A DNA stretch of 41,793 bases from Thermoanaerobacterales bacterium 50_218 (GTDB taxonomy: Bacteria; Bacillota; DSM-12270; Thermacetogeniales; Thermacetogeniaceae). The number at the start of each line of letters is the position of its first letter. Positions within the stretch are counted from its first letter, which is position 1. The notes beneath the pieces were generated by a model. It was not told the origin of the DNA. It saw only the letters and a program-made list of their open reading frames with translations, and searched no databases. Shown piece after piece: positions 1 through 9,057 of the stretch. Made by a program: the position numbers and the translations under genes. The stretch lies in contig LGFL01000008.1 of assembly GCA_001508855.1 (NCBI GenBank), positions 1-41,793 of the forward strand. The letters are read 5' to 3'.

Positions 1-2106
1 TATGTAGTCAACTACACCAACGCTTCGTTCATCATCAATGATGGCTTTGACTTCCACGATGGACTCTTCAGTGGGTATGATCCCTCATCAAGGAGCTACG
101 ATTCCAAAACCTGGGCCTACAAGACAGACGAAAACGGAAATGTTCTCAAAGACCCAACCCTCCAGCATCCGCGTTGCGTCTTCCAGTTGCTGAAGAAACA
201 CTATTCCCGCTACGATGTGGACACTGTCTGTAAGATTACCGGTGCACCTAAAGAAACCTTCATCAAGATAGCAGAAACCTTTGGAGCTACAGGAAGACCT
301 GACAAAACCGGAACGATCCTCTACGCCATGGGTATCACCCAGCACACAGTAGGTTCACAAAACGTCCGCTCGATCGCCATGCTCCAGTTGCTTCTGGGCA
401 ACATCGGCCTCCCAGGCGGTGGGGTAAACGCTCTCCGTGGTGAATCTAATGTTCAGGGTTCTACCGACCTCGCTTTGCTGAGCCACTTGTTGCCTGGTTA
501 TCTGAAAGCACCGCTCTGCAAGCCTGAGCACGCCAACCTTCAGGCGTACCTGAACTCGGTCACACCGAAAGCCGGATACTGGACGAACACACCCAAATTC
601 GTGATCAGCATGCTCAAGGCCTGGTGGGGCGACCACGCTAGGGCCGACAATGAGTTCGCCTACCAATACCTCCCCAAACGGAGTCCGAAGATCAACTACA
701 CCCACATTGGGGTCTTTGAGGCAATGTTCGAAGGCAAAATCAAGGGACTCTTCATGTTCGGGACAAACTCCATTGTCGGTGGGCCCAACGCTGCAAAAGA
801 AGCGAAGGCAATGGAAAATCTTGACTGGTTTGTTGCTGTTGACCTCTGGGAAACAGAGTCCTCGGTATTCTGGAAGAGACCAGGTGCCGATCCGAAGAAG
901 ATTAAGACCGAGGTCTTCTTCCTCCCAGCCTGCTCTTCGATCGAAAAAGAAGGAACAATTTCTAACAGTGGGCGCTGGATTCAGTACCGCTGGAAGGCAA
1001 TCGAGCCAGTTGGTGAATCCAAGAGTGACCTTTGGATCGTCGACCAGTTAGCAAAACGGCTCAAGAAGCTCTACTCCAGCAGCACCAAACCGCAGGATGA
1101 ACCGATCAAGTACCTCACCTGGGGTTATGGTGAAGGTGAAGAACCAGAAGTTGAAAAAGTAGCCTTCGAAATGAACGGTTACGACATCGCCACAAAGACT
1201 CCCGTTCCCTCCTTTGGGGCCCTCAAAGACGACGGTTCGACGGCGTGCGGTATGTGGCTCTACAGCGGAATGATGGCAGGAGGCAAGTACCTCACCAAGC
1301 GCCGCGACAACAGAGACGACACAGGAATCGGCAGTTATCTCAACTGGGCCTTCTCCTGGCCGGTCAACAGGCGCATCATCTACAACCGCTGTTCTGCTGA
1401 TCCCGCAGGAAGACCATGGAGCGAAGACAAGAAGCTGATCTGGTGGGATGCTGCCCAAGGAAAATGGGTCGGCAAAGATGTTCCCGACTTCAAGGGAACC
1501 CTTGCCCCAACTGAACCAGGTGGCAGCAGTCCTTACATCATGCTCCCAGAAGGAGTCAGCCGGCTCTTTGCTTCTGGAATGAAAGACGGGCCTTTCTCCG
1601 AACACTACGAACCATACGAAAGTCCAGTTGCCAACTTAATGAACAGCCAACCGTTTAATCCAGCAGTAAAAGTCTTCAACACACCAATGAACGACAAAGG
1701 CGATCCCACTAAATTCCCATATGTAGGTACTACTTACCGGGTTACTGAACACTGGCAGGCAGGAGCAATGACCAGGAACCTGCCCTGGCTGGCAGAACTG
1801 ATGCCCACCATGTTCGTGGAAATCAGTCCACAACTGGCAAAGAAAAAAGGCATCAAAAATGGAGACAAGGTCAAGGTTATTTCTGCACGTGCAGAAATCG
1901 AAGCTTACGCGCTCGTCACCGTCCGCCTGAAGCCGCTAAACATCAACGGTAAAGAAGTCGAAGTCGTCGGTCTACCCTGGCACTACGGTTTCCAGGGCAT
2001 CGCTAAAGGAGACTCTGCCAATAACCTCACCAACCACATCGGAGACGCTAACACCTTCATCCCAGAATACAAGGCATTCCTCGTGGATATCAAGAAGGTG
2101 GGCTAA
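1..2106 (+). CDS. fdnG: Formate dehydrogenase-N-like catalytic (molybdopterin) subunit, 5' truncated
   Basis: The reading frame is open from the first base and ends at TAA, giving 701 visible residues, about the C-terminal 70% of a ~1,000-residue FdnG/FdoG-type alpha subunit. Family-typical stretches include HPRC near visible residue 57, the QLLLGNIGLPGGGVNALRG segment near 128-148 and the C-terminal guanine-dinucleotide-binding domain from about residue 570 (PYVGTTYRVTEH). It oxidises formate to CO2 at a Mo- or W-bis-MGD centre. The N-terminal signal peptide, [4Fe-4S] motif and catalytic Cys/Sec are outside the window, so selenocysteine use cannot be judged. An iron-sulfur subunit, a membrane subunit and fdhE follow, which supports formate dehydrogenase over other DMSO-reductase-family enzymes. 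Confidence 0.9.
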   Translation, partial: YVVNYTNASFIINDGFDFHDGLFSGYDPSSRSYDSKTWAYKTDENGNVLKDPTLQHPRCVFQLLKKHYSRYDVDTVCKITGAPKETFIKIAETFGATGRPDKTGTILYAMGITQHTVGSQNVRSIAMLQLLLGNIGLPGGGVNALRGESNVQGSTDLALLSHLLPGYLKAPLCKPEHANLQAYLNSVTPKAGYWTNTPKFVISMLKAWWGDHARADNEFAYQYLPKRSPKINYTHIGVFEAMFEGKIKGLFMFGTNSIVGGPNAAKEAKAMENLDWFVAVDLWETESSVFWKRPGADPKKIKTEVFFLPACSSIEKEGTISNSGRWIQYRWKAIEPVGESKSDLWIVDQLAKRLKKLYSSSTKPQDEPIKYLTWGYGEGEEPEVEKVAFEMNGYDIATKTPVPSFGALKDDGSTACGMWLYSGMMAGGKYLTKRRDNRDDTGIGSYLNWAFSWPVNRRIIYNRCSADPAGRPWSEDKKLIWWDAAQGKWVGKDVPDFKGTLAPTEPGGSSPYIMLPEGVSRLFASGMKDGPFSEHYEPYESPVANLMNSQPFNPAVKVFNTPMNDKGDPTKFPYVGTTYRVTEHWQAGAMTRNLPWLAELMPTMFVEISPQLAKKKGIKNGDKVKVISARAEIEAYALVTVRLKPLNINGKEVEVVGLPWHYGFQGIAKGDSANNLTNHIGDANTFIPEYKAFLVDIKKVG

Positions 2107-2147
2107 GGTGGCAGATTATCCAGGTGAAACAAGGAGGGAGATCTTAG

Positions 2148-2906
2148 ATGGCTGAATACGCAATGTTTATCGATACATCCAAGTGCACCGGCTGTCGTGC
2201 CTGCCAGGTTGCCTGTAAGAACTGGAACGGTCTTCCAGCAGAAGAAACAGATTTCTGGGGAACTTACGAAAACCCGAAAACCCTAACCGGTAACACATGG
2301 ACAAAAGTCAAATTCAACGAAAAGGTTGAAAACGGTAACATCAAATTGCTCTTCGCCAAAATCCAGTGCATGCACTGCAATGACGCCAGTTGTATGGCTG
2401 TCTGTGCTACCAAGGCAATCAGCAGGCGCCCAGGCGGGATGATCGTCATCGATCAGAACCGCTGTGTTGGCTGCCGGAACTGTGTGACTGCCTGTCCCTT
2501 CGGGGCAGTAAACTTCTCTGAAGAAACAGGGACACCGAGAAAGTGCCGGCTCTGTGAAGACCGAGTAGCTGCAGGTCTCCAGCCAGCATGTGTTAATGCC
2601 TGCCTCAGCGGAGCCCTCAACTTCGGAGAACGCTCTGAAATGCTGGCACTTGCCAAGAAACGCCAGAAAGAGCTTCTTGCCGCGGGAGAAAAGGCAATCA
2701 TCTATGGTGAAAAGGAGCTTGGAGGCACACACGTGATCTACCTGCTTACAGACGAGCCAGAAGCTTACGGACTACCAAAAGACCCCGAAATTGCTACAAG
2801 TGTCGTTCCCAGCGGCTGGACCTGGGCACTTGCTGGTCTTGGCCTCATTGCCCTCTTCCCCTTGAGGCGCTTCACTGAGGCCAGGAAGAAAGGAGGGGAA
2901 GCCTGA
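2148..2906 (+). CDS. fdnH: Formate dehydrogenase-like four-cluster ferredoxin subunit
   Basis: 252 residues with four cysteine groups for [4Fe-4S] clusters: C13/C16/C19/C23, C74/C77/C82/C86, C106/C109/C112/C116 and C133/C136/C148/C152. The spacing is that of FdnH/PsrB/DmsB-type electron-transfer subunits. A hydrophobic helix near residues 220-240 (WTWALAGLGLIALF) followed by arginines is a C-terminal membrane anchor as in FdnH. It relays electrons from the formate-oxidising subunit to the membrane partner. An AAGGAGGG ribosome binding site precedes the ATG, 41 bp after the catalytic gene, and its stop overlaps the next start (TGATG), indicating translational coupling. Confidence 0.9.
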   Translation: MAEYAMFIDTSKCTGCRACQVACKNWNGLPAEETDFWGTYENPKTLTGNTWTKVKFNEKVENGNIKLLFAKIQCMHCNDASCMAVCATKAISRRPGGMIVIDQNRCVGCRNCVTACPFGAVNFSEETGTPRKCRLCEDRVAAGLQPACVNACLSGALNFGERSEMLALAKKRQKELLAAGEKAIIYGEKELGGTHVIYLLTDEPEAYGLPKDPEIATSVVPSGWTWALAGLGLIALFPLRRFTEARKKGGEA

Positions 2907-3823
2907 TGCATAATCATGTCGTCTGGCCAATGGCAATTGTCATCTACCTCTTCCTCGCAGGAATCGCTGGGGGCGCTTTTTACAGTGGTGCCCTGGCGGA
3001 ATTCTACAGTGGCGGTAAATATCGCCGCTTGTCGAAATGGGGCACCTACCTCGCCCTTCCCCTGATCCTCATTGGGGTTATAATGCTGATCTTTGACCTG
3101 GGAAGATCACCTTACTTCTGGCACATCATCCTCAAGGACAACTTCACACCACTGGTTGTCTGGAGTTCCACAATGTCAGTGGGAACCTGGTTCCTGACGA
3201 TATTTGGTGTTCTTAGCTTCATCATCCTCCTCTTCTGGCTGAGCGAAGAAGAAAGAACAAAAGACTGGCCGATCATCAACCGCTTCAAAGGAAAAGATTC
3301 GGTTCGCAAGTTCCTCACTTTCATCAACATGATCGTCGGAATGTTGGTGGCGGCTTATACCGGAATCCTCCTAGCATCGACCTCGGTTCCGATGTGGCAT
3401 GCCACTCCATTCCTGGGTCTTCTTTTCGCCTGCTCGGCAACCTCAACAGGACTGGCAGCACTGATGCTCTGTCATAAAGCAGCCAACGACCCAGACGAAG
3501 AGATGCTGCACCTGCTCGGTAAAGCAGACATGGACGTCATTTTCCTGGAACTGGCCGCATTCGCTCTTCTCCTTATCGGTCTGGGTGCCTTTGCCCCAGA
3601 ACTCGGTCTCAAGGCATTGATCACAGGTCCCTATGGAATAGCTTTCTGGGTTGGGATCGTCATCTGCGGCCTGATCTTTCCACTGGCAATTGAAATCTAC
3701 GTCAATAAGTTCCCAACACTTACTCTGGGACTAACCACACTGGCTGCTGTCCTCGTGCTCGTAGGTGGTTTCCTGGTAAGGTACGTGATCATCTATGCCG
3801 GACAAATTGCCTGGAAGGCGTGA
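2906..3823 (+). CDS. NrfD/PsrC-type polytopic membrane subunit
   Basis: 305 residues, almost wholly hydrophobic, with about eight predicted transmembrane helices and an N-terminal glycine-rich helix (YLFLAGIAGGAFYSG) typical of NrfD/PsrC family quinol-interacting subunits. It lacks the histidine pattern expected of the FdnI cytochrome b subunit, so this complex appears to use an NrfD-type rather than a heme b anchor. The start overlaps the upstream stop by one base, making it the third gene of a catalytic/Fe-S/membrane operon. Inferred role: passing electrons between the Fe-S subunit and the quinone pool, or coupling to ion movement. The electron acceptor cannot be told from sequence. Confidence 0.85.
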   Translation: MHNHVVWPMAIVIYLFLAGIAGGAFYSGALAEFYSGGKYRRLSKWGTYLALPLILIGVIMLIFDLGRSPYFWHIILKDNFTPLVVWSSTMSVGTWFLTIFGVLSFIILLFWLSEEERTKDWPIINRFKGKDSVRKFLTFINMIVGMLVAAYTGILLASTSVPMWHATPFLGLLFACSATSTGLAALMLCHKAANDPDEEMLHLLGKADMDVIFLELAAFALLLIGLGAFAPELGLKALITGPYGIAFWVGIVICGLIFPLAIEIYVNKFPTLTLGLTTLAAVLVLVGGFLVRYVIIYAGQIAWKA

Positions 3824-3854
3824 AACTAAAAACCAACAAAAGGAAGGGATCGAT

Positions 3855-4622
3855 TTGCTTCAACATCCACCTGAACTGAAAGAACTCGCTGAAAAACTGA
3901 CCAGGATTCAGAAAAATTATCCTGGGGCGGTTTCTCTAGCACCGCCCCAGGATAATTTAATCACCAAACACATCGAAGAAAAAAAACCCTGGCTGGAGAT
4001 TCTTTCTCTGGAACCCCAGGAAAGCGATCTCAGGGATTTCTACGGTAACCTCAAAGAGGTTCTCATGCCTTATGAAGCGTTTTCATTCCTAAAAATGCTG
4101 GACTTCCAAGATGTAGCCCCCCTCGCCAAATCTTATCTTCGTAAAGAAGCGGAAACGATCAACCTAGCAGCCACTGCAGCAGGAGCTAACAAAGCATCTT
4201 ATTTGTTCTTCTTGAGGGAATTGCTGCGGCCCTGGGCAAAAAGTGCCGCCAAACTACTCAGAAGCGGTCTTCGTCACGAAAAATGGCTGCTCAACTTCTG
4301 CCCCGTATGCGGCCACCTGCCTGCAGGAGCAAGACAAGAAAAAGTAGAAGGAAAACGCTTTCTTATCTGCTCCCTCTGTGAAACTGAATGGCTCTTCAAC
4401 AGGATGACCTGCCCTCAGTGCGGGAATAATGACCATACGACACTTGGTTACTTCACAGTCGAAGGCATCGAAGACTGGAAGGTGAGCTTTTGTCGGAAGT
4501 GCAACACCTACTTCAAGGAAGCAATCACCAACGAACCAGTCAGTGTCTTCGACCTGGAGCTAAATGTCCAACTCGATCTTCTGGCAAGAGGAGAGGGTTT
4601 TCAGCCTCTCGGAGGAGAATAA
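3855..4622 (+). CDS. fdhE: Formate dehydrogenase accessory protein FdhE
   Basis: About 255 residues if translation starts at the TTG at 3855, which has a purine-rich AGGAAGGG site 6-7 bases upstream. A longer frame from ATG 3795 would overlap the membrane subunit gene and has no good ribosome site. The C-terminal half holds four CxxC pairs (FCPVCG, ICSLCE, TCPQCG, FCRKCN), the rubredoxin-like zinc/iron-binding pattern of FdhE. FdhE is a cytoplasmic chaperone needed to mature or activate membrane formate dehydrogenases. Its place directly behind the three structural genes supports the formate dehydrogenase assignment. A terminator follows 20 bp after the stop. Confidence 0.9.
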   Translation: MLQHPPELKELAEKLTRIQKNYPGAVSLAPPQDNLITKHIEEKKPWLEILSLEPQESDLRDFYGNLKEVLMPYEAFSFLKMLDFQDVAPLAKSYLRKEAETINLAATAAGANKASYLFFLRELLRPWAKSAAKLLRSGLRHEKWLLNFCPVCGHLPAGARQEKVEGKRFLICSLCETEWLFNRMTCPQCGNNDHTTLGYFTVEGIEDWKVSFCRKCNTYFKEAITNEPVSVFDLELNVQLDLLARGEGFQPLGGE

Positions 4623-4641
4623 TAGCTGGTGCATCCATATT

Positions 4642-4675
4642 AAAAACTGCCCCTTCGAACCAGGGGCAGTTTTTT
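4642..4675. terminator. Bidirectional intrinsic terminator between fdhE and the endonuclease III-like gene
   Basis: AAAAACTGCCCC (4642-4653), a nine-base loop and GGGGCAGTTTTT give a perfect stem flanked by T-runs on both strands. It lies between convergent genes, so it should end both transcripts. Confidence 0.9.
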
Positions 4676-4690
4676 AATTTCAGCAGTTTG

Positions 4691-5374
4691 CTACCTGGGA
4701 CTGAGCAACCGCTCAGGAACGCCCAGATAAGCAAGACAAATATCCTTAAGCGGACACTCTCCACAGCGCGGCTTTCTCTTCAAACAGATGTGGTGACCGA
4801 GAGCATCGATCTGGGCGTGGTATTCATTGTAAAGCGCAGTGTCCGGAGGAAGGTTCTCCATGAAGAATTGCTGCATTTCTCTGTAAGTCATCTTCTCCGG
4901 GAAATAACCTAAACGGTAAAAAATACGGTGAGTATAGGCATCGACAACGAAGATCGGCTTCTCGGCAGCATAAAGGATAATCGCATCCGCGGTTTCAGGA
5001 CCGATGCCGTAAATCCCCAGAAGGCACTTCCTTAAAGTTTCCAGATCTTGACCCAGAAAAGCATCAAGATCTCCCCGAAAATCGTTGACAATAACACTGC
5101 AGATGGCCCGCAGTTTCTTGGCCTTCTGAAAGTGGTAGCGGGCAGGGCGCACAAGTGCCGCCAGTTCCTCTTCCCCACAGGAAAGAATGGCCTCTGGGAA
5201 AAGAAGGTTTGCTTTCTTCAGATTCTCAATGGCTGTAGCAGCACTGCGCCAGGCTACATTTTGGGTAAGAATTGCTCCCACGATTACCTCAAAAGGAGTA
5301 TCTGCAGGCCACCAGTAACGGGGACCAAAGTGCCGATAAAGGCGCTCATAGATCTCTATCAAAGTTTCGTACAT
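4691..5374 (-). CDS. Endonuclease III-like HhH-GPD DNA glycosylase with Fe-S cluster
   Basis: 227 residues from the ATG at 5374, which has AGGG nine bases upstream; ATG 5383 is an alternative start. The family signature is a helix-hairpin-helix (LLGIYGIGPETADAI), the catalytic Asp in VVDAYTHR and a C-terminal [4Fe-4S] loop with C-x6-C-x2-C-x5-C spacing. The lysine that gives endonuclease III its AP-lyase activity (GVGRKTA) is replaced by Glu in GIGPETA. That resembles monofunctional glycosylases such as the MagIII 3-methyladenine group, so base excision without strand cleavage is inferred. It is the last gene of the long minus-strand run, in the place where rpsU often follows HIT in relatives. 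Confidence 0.85.
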   Translation of the reverse strand: MYETLIEIYERLYRHFGPRYWWPADTPFEVIVGAILTQNVAWRSAATAIENLKKANLLFPEAILSCGEEELAALVRPARYHFQKAKKLRAICSVIVNDFRGDLDAFLGQDLETLRKCLLGIYGIGPETADAIILYAAEKPIFVVDAYTHRIFYRLGYFPEKMTYREMQQFFMENLPPDTALYNEYHAQIDALGHHICLKRKPRCGECPLKDICLAYLGVPERLLSPR

Positions 5375-5393
5375 TGTGATCATTCCCTGAGAA

Positions 5394-5735
5394 TCAGCCT
5401 GGAGGCCAGTTGAAGACGCGCCCCCCGAGCAGGTGGATATGGAGGTGAAATACTGTTTGTCCCCCTTTTGCTCCGGTATTGATGACCACCCGGAACCCCT
5501 CATCAATACCCAGTTGTTTGACGATCTTCGGAACCAGGGTCATCATCCGTCCCATGAGGTCTGCGTCATCTTCACTTAAGTCGAGCAGAGAACTGTAGTG
5601 TTTTTTAGGTATCAACAAAACGTGAGTGGGAGCAACTGGGTTAATATCGCGGAAGGCTAGAAAATCGTCGTCTTCGTAAACCACAGTAGAAGGAATCTCC
5701 TTATTACCGATCTTGCAGAAAATGCAGTCTGCCAC
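5394..5735 (-). CDS. HIT-family (HinT-like) nucleotide-binding hydrolase
   Basis: 113 residues from a GTG at 5735 preceded by AAAGGGGGGAAA; an open frame extends further upstream into mtaB but lacks family sequence. It has the HinT N-terminus (ADCIFCKI), the alpha-phosphate contact DINPVAPTH, and the histidine triad FHLHIHLLGG ending in W. HinT proteins hydrolyse nucleoside phosphoramidates and aminoacyl-adenylates; the cellular role is poorly defined. The position behind mtaB is the conserved Firmicute order. Confidence 0.93.
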   Translation of the reverse strand: MADCIFCKIGNKEIPSTVVYEDDDFLAFRDINPVAPTHVLLIPKKHYSSLLDLSEDDADLMGRMMTLVPKIVKQLGIDEGFRVVINTGAKGGQTVFHLHIHLLGGRVFNWPPG

Positions 5736-5751
5736 AATTTCCCCCCTTTCG

Positions 5752-7110
5752 TCAGTGTTCCTCGAAAACAGGCTCACCAAAAAGTCGGCCATTCCTGAGA
5801 CCGCGGATGTAAACAGAAACAAAACTCCCCTGAGGTTTAGGAACACCTAGTGGAAGAGAAAAAACCACCCTCAGGTAGTTGTCAGAGAGACCTTCCCAGC
5901 AACCAACACCTTCAGGAATCCTTCTTTCTGCAAGAACAACAAGCTTATGGCCGAGAAATCTTCTGGCAAATTCCTCTTCCAGATTTTTCGCCAGGTTGCG
6001 TAGTCTTCTGCTCCGCTCCTCTTTTTCTTCAGGAGAAATCTGACCTGGAAGTCCGGCGGCGATGGTTCCCGGTCTCGGAGAATACTTGAAAACGTGGAGC
6101 CCCCGGAAAGGAAGAGAAGCGATAAAGCTGTAAGTGTTCTCAAAGTGCTTTTCGGTTTCCCCGGGAAAACCCACCATCACATCAGTGGTTACCGCTACTC
6201 CAGGAATCATTTCCCAAACTTTTTCGAAGAGTCTACGGTATCCCTCGGTTGTATAGGGTCGATGCATTAGTTTGAGAATTTCGTCATCACCTGACTGCAG
6301 GGGCAGGTGCAGGTGACGACAAACTCGCGGTGAAGAAGCAATTACCTCCAGCAATTCTTGGGTAATTTCCGCAGGCTCCAGTGAACTTAGGCGAATCCGA
6401 AATTCTCCTTGCAATTGGAGAAGCTGTTTTAACAACCCCACCAGGTCAATCTCTCCCGGCAGGTCTTTACCATAGGCAGAAGTGTGGATTCCCGTGAGAA
6501 CAACCTCTCGGTAGCCTGCAGCCAGCAACTGCTGGAACCGCTCCTTAACCAGTTCTGGTCTCAGGCTACGGACCTTACCGCGGGCGTAAGGAATAATGCA
6601 GTAACTGCAGAACTGTTCACATCCATCCTCAATCTTCAAAAACGCCCTGCTTCGCTCCCCAGAGCAGGGTAGGGGGAGTTCTTCAAAAACCGGCTTTTCC
6701 TCGAGGGTGCGGACAATGCTGATCTTGGGATATTTTTCCCCGGCCTGTTTCCGCCTGGCCACCTCTTCCACGAGCTCAAGGAGGCGAGCCCGATCCTGGG
6801 TGCCAATGACGATATTGACCCCAGGGATTGCCAGCACCTCTTCTGCGGCCACCTGACAGTAACAGCCAACAGCGGCAACAATTGCACTGGGGTTGGAACT
6901 TGTAGCCCTGCGGAGCATCTGTCGCGACTTGCGGTCTGCTATATGAGTCACGGTGCAAGTGTTGACTACATAAACATCCGCAGGTTCGTTAAATCCCACA
7001 ATCTGATAACCGTGATCCTGGAACAACTTCTTGAGGGCGGCAGTCTCCTGCTGGTTCACCTTGCATCCAAGAGTAAAAAAGGCGATCTTTCTAGGGGCCA
7101 CCAAGGTCAC
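5752..7110 (-). CDS. mtaB: tRNA A37 methylthiotransferase MtaB (ms2t6A synthesis)
   Basis: 452 residues with the three-part methylthiotransferase layout: an N-terminal UPF0004 domain with Cys in TLGCKVNQ, VVNTCTVT and VGCYC for the auxiliary cluster; a radical-SAM core with C-x3-C-x2-C (CEQFCSYC); and a C-terminal TRAM domain (EGLSDNYLRVVF). The TLGCKVNQQE start is diagnostic of MtaB rather than MiaB or RimO. It converts t6A37 to ms2t6A in ANN-decoding tRNAs. The outermost GTG start overlaps the end of rsmE by 20 bases; TTG/GTG codons slightly downstream are also possible, so the exact start is uncertain. Confidence 0.95.
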   Translation of the reverse strand: MTLVAPRKIAFFTLGCKVNQQETAALKKLFQDHGYQIVGFNEPADVYVVNTCTVTHIADRKSRQMLRRATSSNPSAIVAAVGCYCQVAAEEVLAIPGVNIVIGTQDRARLLELVEEVARRKQAGEKYPKISIVRTLEEKPVFEELPLPCSGERSRAFLKIEDGCEQFCSYCIIPYARGKVRSLRPELVKERFQQLLAAGYREVVLTGIHTSAYGKDLPGEIDLVGLLKQLLQLQGEFRIRLSSLEPAEITQELLEVIASSPRVCRHLHLPLQSGDDEILKLMHRPYTTEGYRRLFEKVWEMIPGVAVTTDVMVGFPGETEKHFENTYSFIASLPFRGLHVFKYSPRPGTIAAGLPGQISPEEKEERSRRLRNLAKNLEEEFARRFLGHKLVVLAERRIPEGVGCWEGLSDNYLRVVFSLPLGVPKPQGSFVSVYIRGLRNGRLFGEPVFEEH

Positions 7111-7840
7111 CCCATTCGTAAAGAATGAGGCTCAAGGCCACCAGTCCCGCAGTTTCGGTGCGCAAGATCCGCGGTCCCAGTGAGACCGGAACTGCTCCGT
7201 GAGCCACGGCCTCTTCTATTTCCTTTTTTTCGAACCCACCCTCAGGACCGATAAATAAGTAAACTACGGAAAACTCTGATAAATTAACTCTTCGGAAAAC
7301 CTGTTTCAGGGGCTGGGTTTCACCTTCCCAGAAAATCAGTTTGAGACTTTCTGGCCCCAGTTGTTGCCAGAGGAGAGAAAAAGGGGTGACTCCGATAATC
7401 TCCGGGACGTGCATTCGACCACTTTGCCGGGCTGCCTCGGTGGCAATCTCCTGCCACCGGCGTTGCCTGGAAGCCTTCTTCTCCTCGGGGATGCGAACAA
7501 CAGTACGTTCGGTGACCACAGGGTGGATCGCCCAGACCCCCAGTTCAGTTGCCTTCTGAATGATCAGATCGAATTTCTCCCCCTTGGGGATTCCCTGCAC
7601 CAGAACAACCCTCAGGGGAGGTTCTGGCTTTGGTTGAGTTCTCTCCAGAAGTTCTACCGCAACCCGTGTTCCGTGAATCCTCTTGATACAGGCACGGAAT
7701 TCTTTCCCTTCACCATCCCAGAGCAAGATTTCTTCCCCGGGCTTCAGTCGGAGAACTTTCAAAATCTTCCGGGAATTCCGGGAATCAAGAAGAATTTCCT
7801 CCTCAGTAGAGTCTAGAGAAGGCATAAAAAAACGGTGCAC
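7091..7840 (-). CDS. rsmE: 16S rRNA m3U1498 methyltransferase RsmE
   Basis: 249 residues, the usual length for RsmE. It starts MHRFF at a GTG with AAAGGAG seven bases upstream. A PUA-like N-terminal domain is followed by the SPOUT knot with IGPEGGFEKKEIE and SLGPRILRTETA, the SAM-binding trefoil motifs. It methylates N3 of U1498 in 16S rRNA. In many Clostridia prmA lies between dnaJ and rsmE; here rsmE follows dnaJ directly with an 18-bp gap, so prmA is missing from this locus. Confidence 0.95.
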   Translation of the reverse strand: MHRFFMPSLDSTEEEILLDSRNSRKILKVLRLKPGEEILLWDGEGKEFRACIKRIHGTRVAVELLERTQPKPEPPLRVVLVQGIPKGEKFDLIIQKATELGVWAIHPVVTERTVVRIPEEKKASRQRRWQEIATEAARQSGRMHVPEIIGVTPFSLLWQQLGPESLKLIFWEGETQPLKQVFRRVNLSEFSVVYLFIGPEGGFEKKEIEEAVAHGAVPVSLGPRILRTETAGLVALSLILYEWGDLGGP

Positions 7841-7858
7841 CTTGAGGTCTCCTTTCCC

Positions 7859-9025
7859 CTAGCTCATGAAGGCGTCCCTCATCTTTTCAAAAAAACCCTT
7901 GCTTCGCTCCTTATATTGTTCCGGCCTGCTGAGTTGCTCAAACTGCTTGAGCAATTCCTTCTGCTTTTCTGTGAGCTTCGTGGGGATCACTACATTAATC
8001 TTGACGATCTGGTCACCCCGACCCCGTCCGCCGAGGTGAGGAATTCCCTTCCCCCGGAGGTGGAAAACAGAGCCAGGTTGAGTTCCTTCAGGAATCTTTA
8101 ACTTGGTTTTGCCGTCAAGGGTGGGCACCTCAATCTCATCGCCCAAGGCTGCCTGGACAAACGAAATGGGAATCTCACAAATTACGTCATCACCTTCACG
8201 CTGGAAGATCTTGTGAGGCCGCACGTGAATGGTCACATAAAGATCCCCAGGGGGCCCTCCCCGCTCTCCGAGCCCACCTTCACCGGCTAAACGCAGCCTG
8301 GAACCGGAGTCCACACCTGCAGGCACCCTGATCCGCACCTTGCGCCGTCGCTGCACCTTCCCCCGACCCCTGCAATGGGGACACGGTTTTTCTACGATCC
8401 AGCCTTCACCACCGCAACGGTCGCAAGTCCTCACAGTCTGTAAGTGGCCAAAAGCAATAGACTGAGTAATCCGGATCTGGCCGGTTCCACCACACTTCGG
8501 ACAAGTCACCCTCTGGGTTCCCTCGGCAGCTCCGGTGCCCCGGCACTTTTCGCAATCTTCCCAACGGGGGATTTCGACCTCTTTTTCCACCCCAAAAGCA
8601 GCTTCCTCAAAGGAAACCTCCAGGTCCATCTGGAGGTCTGCTCCCCTCTGGGGACCGCGCTCCCGCTCCCGGAAAGGCCTTCCAAAATTGAAGAGATCCT
8701 CGAAGAAAGAAGTAAAAGGATCCCCAAAGCTTCCAAAATCGAAGCCTTCGAAGCCAAAACCCGCTCCTCTACCAGTTCCTGCTCCAAAGTCACCCTGACC
8801 AACCCCGGCATGACCAAAGCGGTCATATCGTGCCCGCTTTTCGGGATCGCTGAGGACTTCGTAGGCCTCCTGGATCTCTTTGAACTTTTCTGCAGCTTCT
8901 TCTTTATTATCCGGGTTCATGTCAGGGTGATATTTCCTGGCGAGGCGCCGGTAGGCCTTTTTGATTTCAGCCTCCGACGCATCGCGGCTCACCCCTAAAA
9001 TCTCGTAGTAATCACGTTTGGCCAT
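7859..9025 (-). CDS. dnaJ: Hsp40 co-chaperone DnaJ
   Basis: 388 residues with complete type-I DnaJ architecture: J domain with the HPD tripeptide (KYHPDMNP) near residue 34, a Gly/Phe-rich linker about 75-110, four CxxCxGxG zinc-finger repeats ([32 protein letters not shown]) and the C-terminal substrate-binding domains. It delivers unfolded clients to DnaK and stimulates its ATPase. It follows dnaK with 32 bp between and its own GGAAGGTGA site, within the HrcA-controlled operon. Confidence 0.98.
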   Translation of the reverse strand: MAKRDYYEILGVSRDASEAEIKKAYRRLARKYHPDMNPDNKEEAAEKFKEIQEAYEVLSDPEKRARYDRFGHAGVGQGDFGAGTGRGAGFGFEGFDFGSFGDPFTSFFEDLFNFGRPFRERERGPQRGADLQMDLEVSFEEAAFGVEKEVEIPRWEDCEKCRGTGAAEGTQRVTCPKCGGTGQIRITQSIAFGHLQTVRTCDRCGGEGWIVEKPCPHCRGRGKVQRRRKVRIRVPAGVDSGSRLRLAGEGGLGERGGPPGDLYVTIHVRPHKIFQREGDDVICEIPISFVQAALGDEIEVPTLDGKTKLKIPEGTQPGSVFHLRGKGIPHLGGRGRGDQIVKINVVIPTKLTEKQKELLKQFEQLSRPEQYKERSKGFFEKMRDAFMS

Positions 9026-9057
9026 GAAAAATCACCTTCCAGATGGCCAATAGCCCC

